Program-made: the position numbers and the translations under genes | NCBI RefSeq assembly: GCF_022201045.2 | Contig: NC_068556.1 | Span: 868,001-932,000 of the forward strand | Length of the DNA: 64,000 bases | Source: Citrus sinensis | Taxonomy: Eukaryota; Streptophyta; Magnoliopsida; Sapindales; Rutaceae | Direction of reading: 5' to 3' | Shown here: positions 63,695 to 64,000 of the stretch, in pieces | How positions within the stretch are numbered: position 1 is the stretch's first letter | Layout of the letters: each line of letters opens with the position of its first letter | The notes under the pieces: generated by a model | Told to the model about the DNA's origin: nothing | Databases searched by the model: none | What the model saw: the letters and a program-made list of their open reading frames with translations, nothing else

Positions 63695-64000
63695 CGGAAA
63701 TCTGAAACTTAATACTTCGAGAATATGATTAGCACTTTGGGACTTGCACTCGGCTTAGTTGAGAACTGTTAAGTTGACCGTGTTTACTTGTTAGTGATCT
63801 AAAGGCATCGATTCTTCCATTTGCATTTCAGTTTTTCGGGGTTGGAAATTTGAAACTTAAATGTTTTTAGAATATGATTAGCGCTTATGGAATTGCTCTA
63901 GGCTTAGTTGAGAACTCATATGCTGACTGTGGCTTGATGTTATTTGTATAAAACATTCTTCAGTTTGCATTTCATTTCACTCTTTTTTGGGGGCTGAAAT
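63695..64000. repeat. Diverged ~147-bp tandem repeat, 2+ copies
   Basis: Unit 1 begins at 63695 and unit 2 at 63842. Both run GGAAAT.TGAAACTTAA, then AGAATATGATTAGC, GGCTTAGTTGAGAACT and TTTGCATTTCA. A third unit may begin near 63989 (GGGGCTGAAAT), at the window edge. It lies in a probable 5' leader intron. Confidence 0.75.

Larger units (their letters stand above)
62421..64000. other. Probable promoter and 5' leader of a gene beyond the right edge
   Basis: Sequence around 62430-62700 is GC-richer and holds a G-box core CACGTG (62643-62648). Then come a GA tract (62749-62762), a TA microsatellite (about 62910-62941) and long pyrimidine-rich stretches (63120-63240). A possible untranslated exon ends near 63290. 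The right end is a diverged tandem repeat. No start codon for a convincing protein is visible before the window ends. Confidence 0.4.

Overview
The window reads as nuclear DNA of a flowering plant. It has AT-rich intergenic DNA, many short GT-AG introns, a plastid-targeted glutathione peroxidase, MGDG synthase, a plant-type PPR protein, eIF(iso)4G and a B3-domain protein. The proteins look like those of a woody rosid eudicot. Citrus or a relative is my guess, but the sequence alone does not prove it. I found no bacterial, organellar or viral block.

Layout, left to right: the last exon of an MGD1-type MGDG synthase (+, 1-211); a small B3-domain gene (+, about 1.2-1.7 kb); an SLC35F5-like EamA transporter (+, 2.9-6.6 kb); EMC4 (+, 7.7-9.8 kb); a single-exon MAPR2-type cytochrome-b5-like protein (+, 10.5-10.8 kb); a UBP22-type deubiquitinase (+, 13.5-15.9 kb); a folate-biopterin transporter (FBT) (+, 18.1-20.9 kb); a four-module Myb/SANT-like protein (+, 22.2-26.2 kb). 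Facing that gene is an RRC1/SR140 splicing factor (-, 26.6-33.5 kb). Then come enhancer of rudimentary homolog (-, 34.9-36.9 kb), two tandem FBT paralogs (-, 38.3-40.5 and 41.0-43.4 kb), a 785-bp Mutator-like element (44.5-45.3 kb), chloroplast-type glutathione peroxidase (-, 46.1-48.6 kb) and about 5.4 kb of AT-rich gene-free DNA with a foldback element. The right end holds eIF(iso)4G (+, 53.9-58.2 kb), an intronless PLS/E-type PPR gene (+, 58.5-60.1 kb), a second small Mutator-like MITE (62.0-62.4 kb) and probably the promoter and 5' leader of a gene beyond the edge.

Most genes are ordinary housekeeping loci. I built each exon chain by joining GT-AG boundaries that keep the reading frame and restore known family sequence. 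As I recall, EMC4, UBP22, the RRC1-like RRM gene, ERH and an FBT gene also lie together in Arabidopsis around At5g10780-At5g10820, so part of this window is an old conserved gene block.

The most unusual points are these. The ERH start codon forms a three-base coding exon. The Myb/SANT gene arose by repeated duplication of a symmetric phase-1 exon pair, and one of its introns holds a perfect 32-bp hairpin. Two Mutator-like elements keep 9-bp target duplications, and one of them carries what looks like captured exon sequence. Three of four long G/C homopolymers lie in introns of minus-strand genes. A piece matching a glutathione peroxidase intron has been pasted between short direct repeats upstream of that gene.
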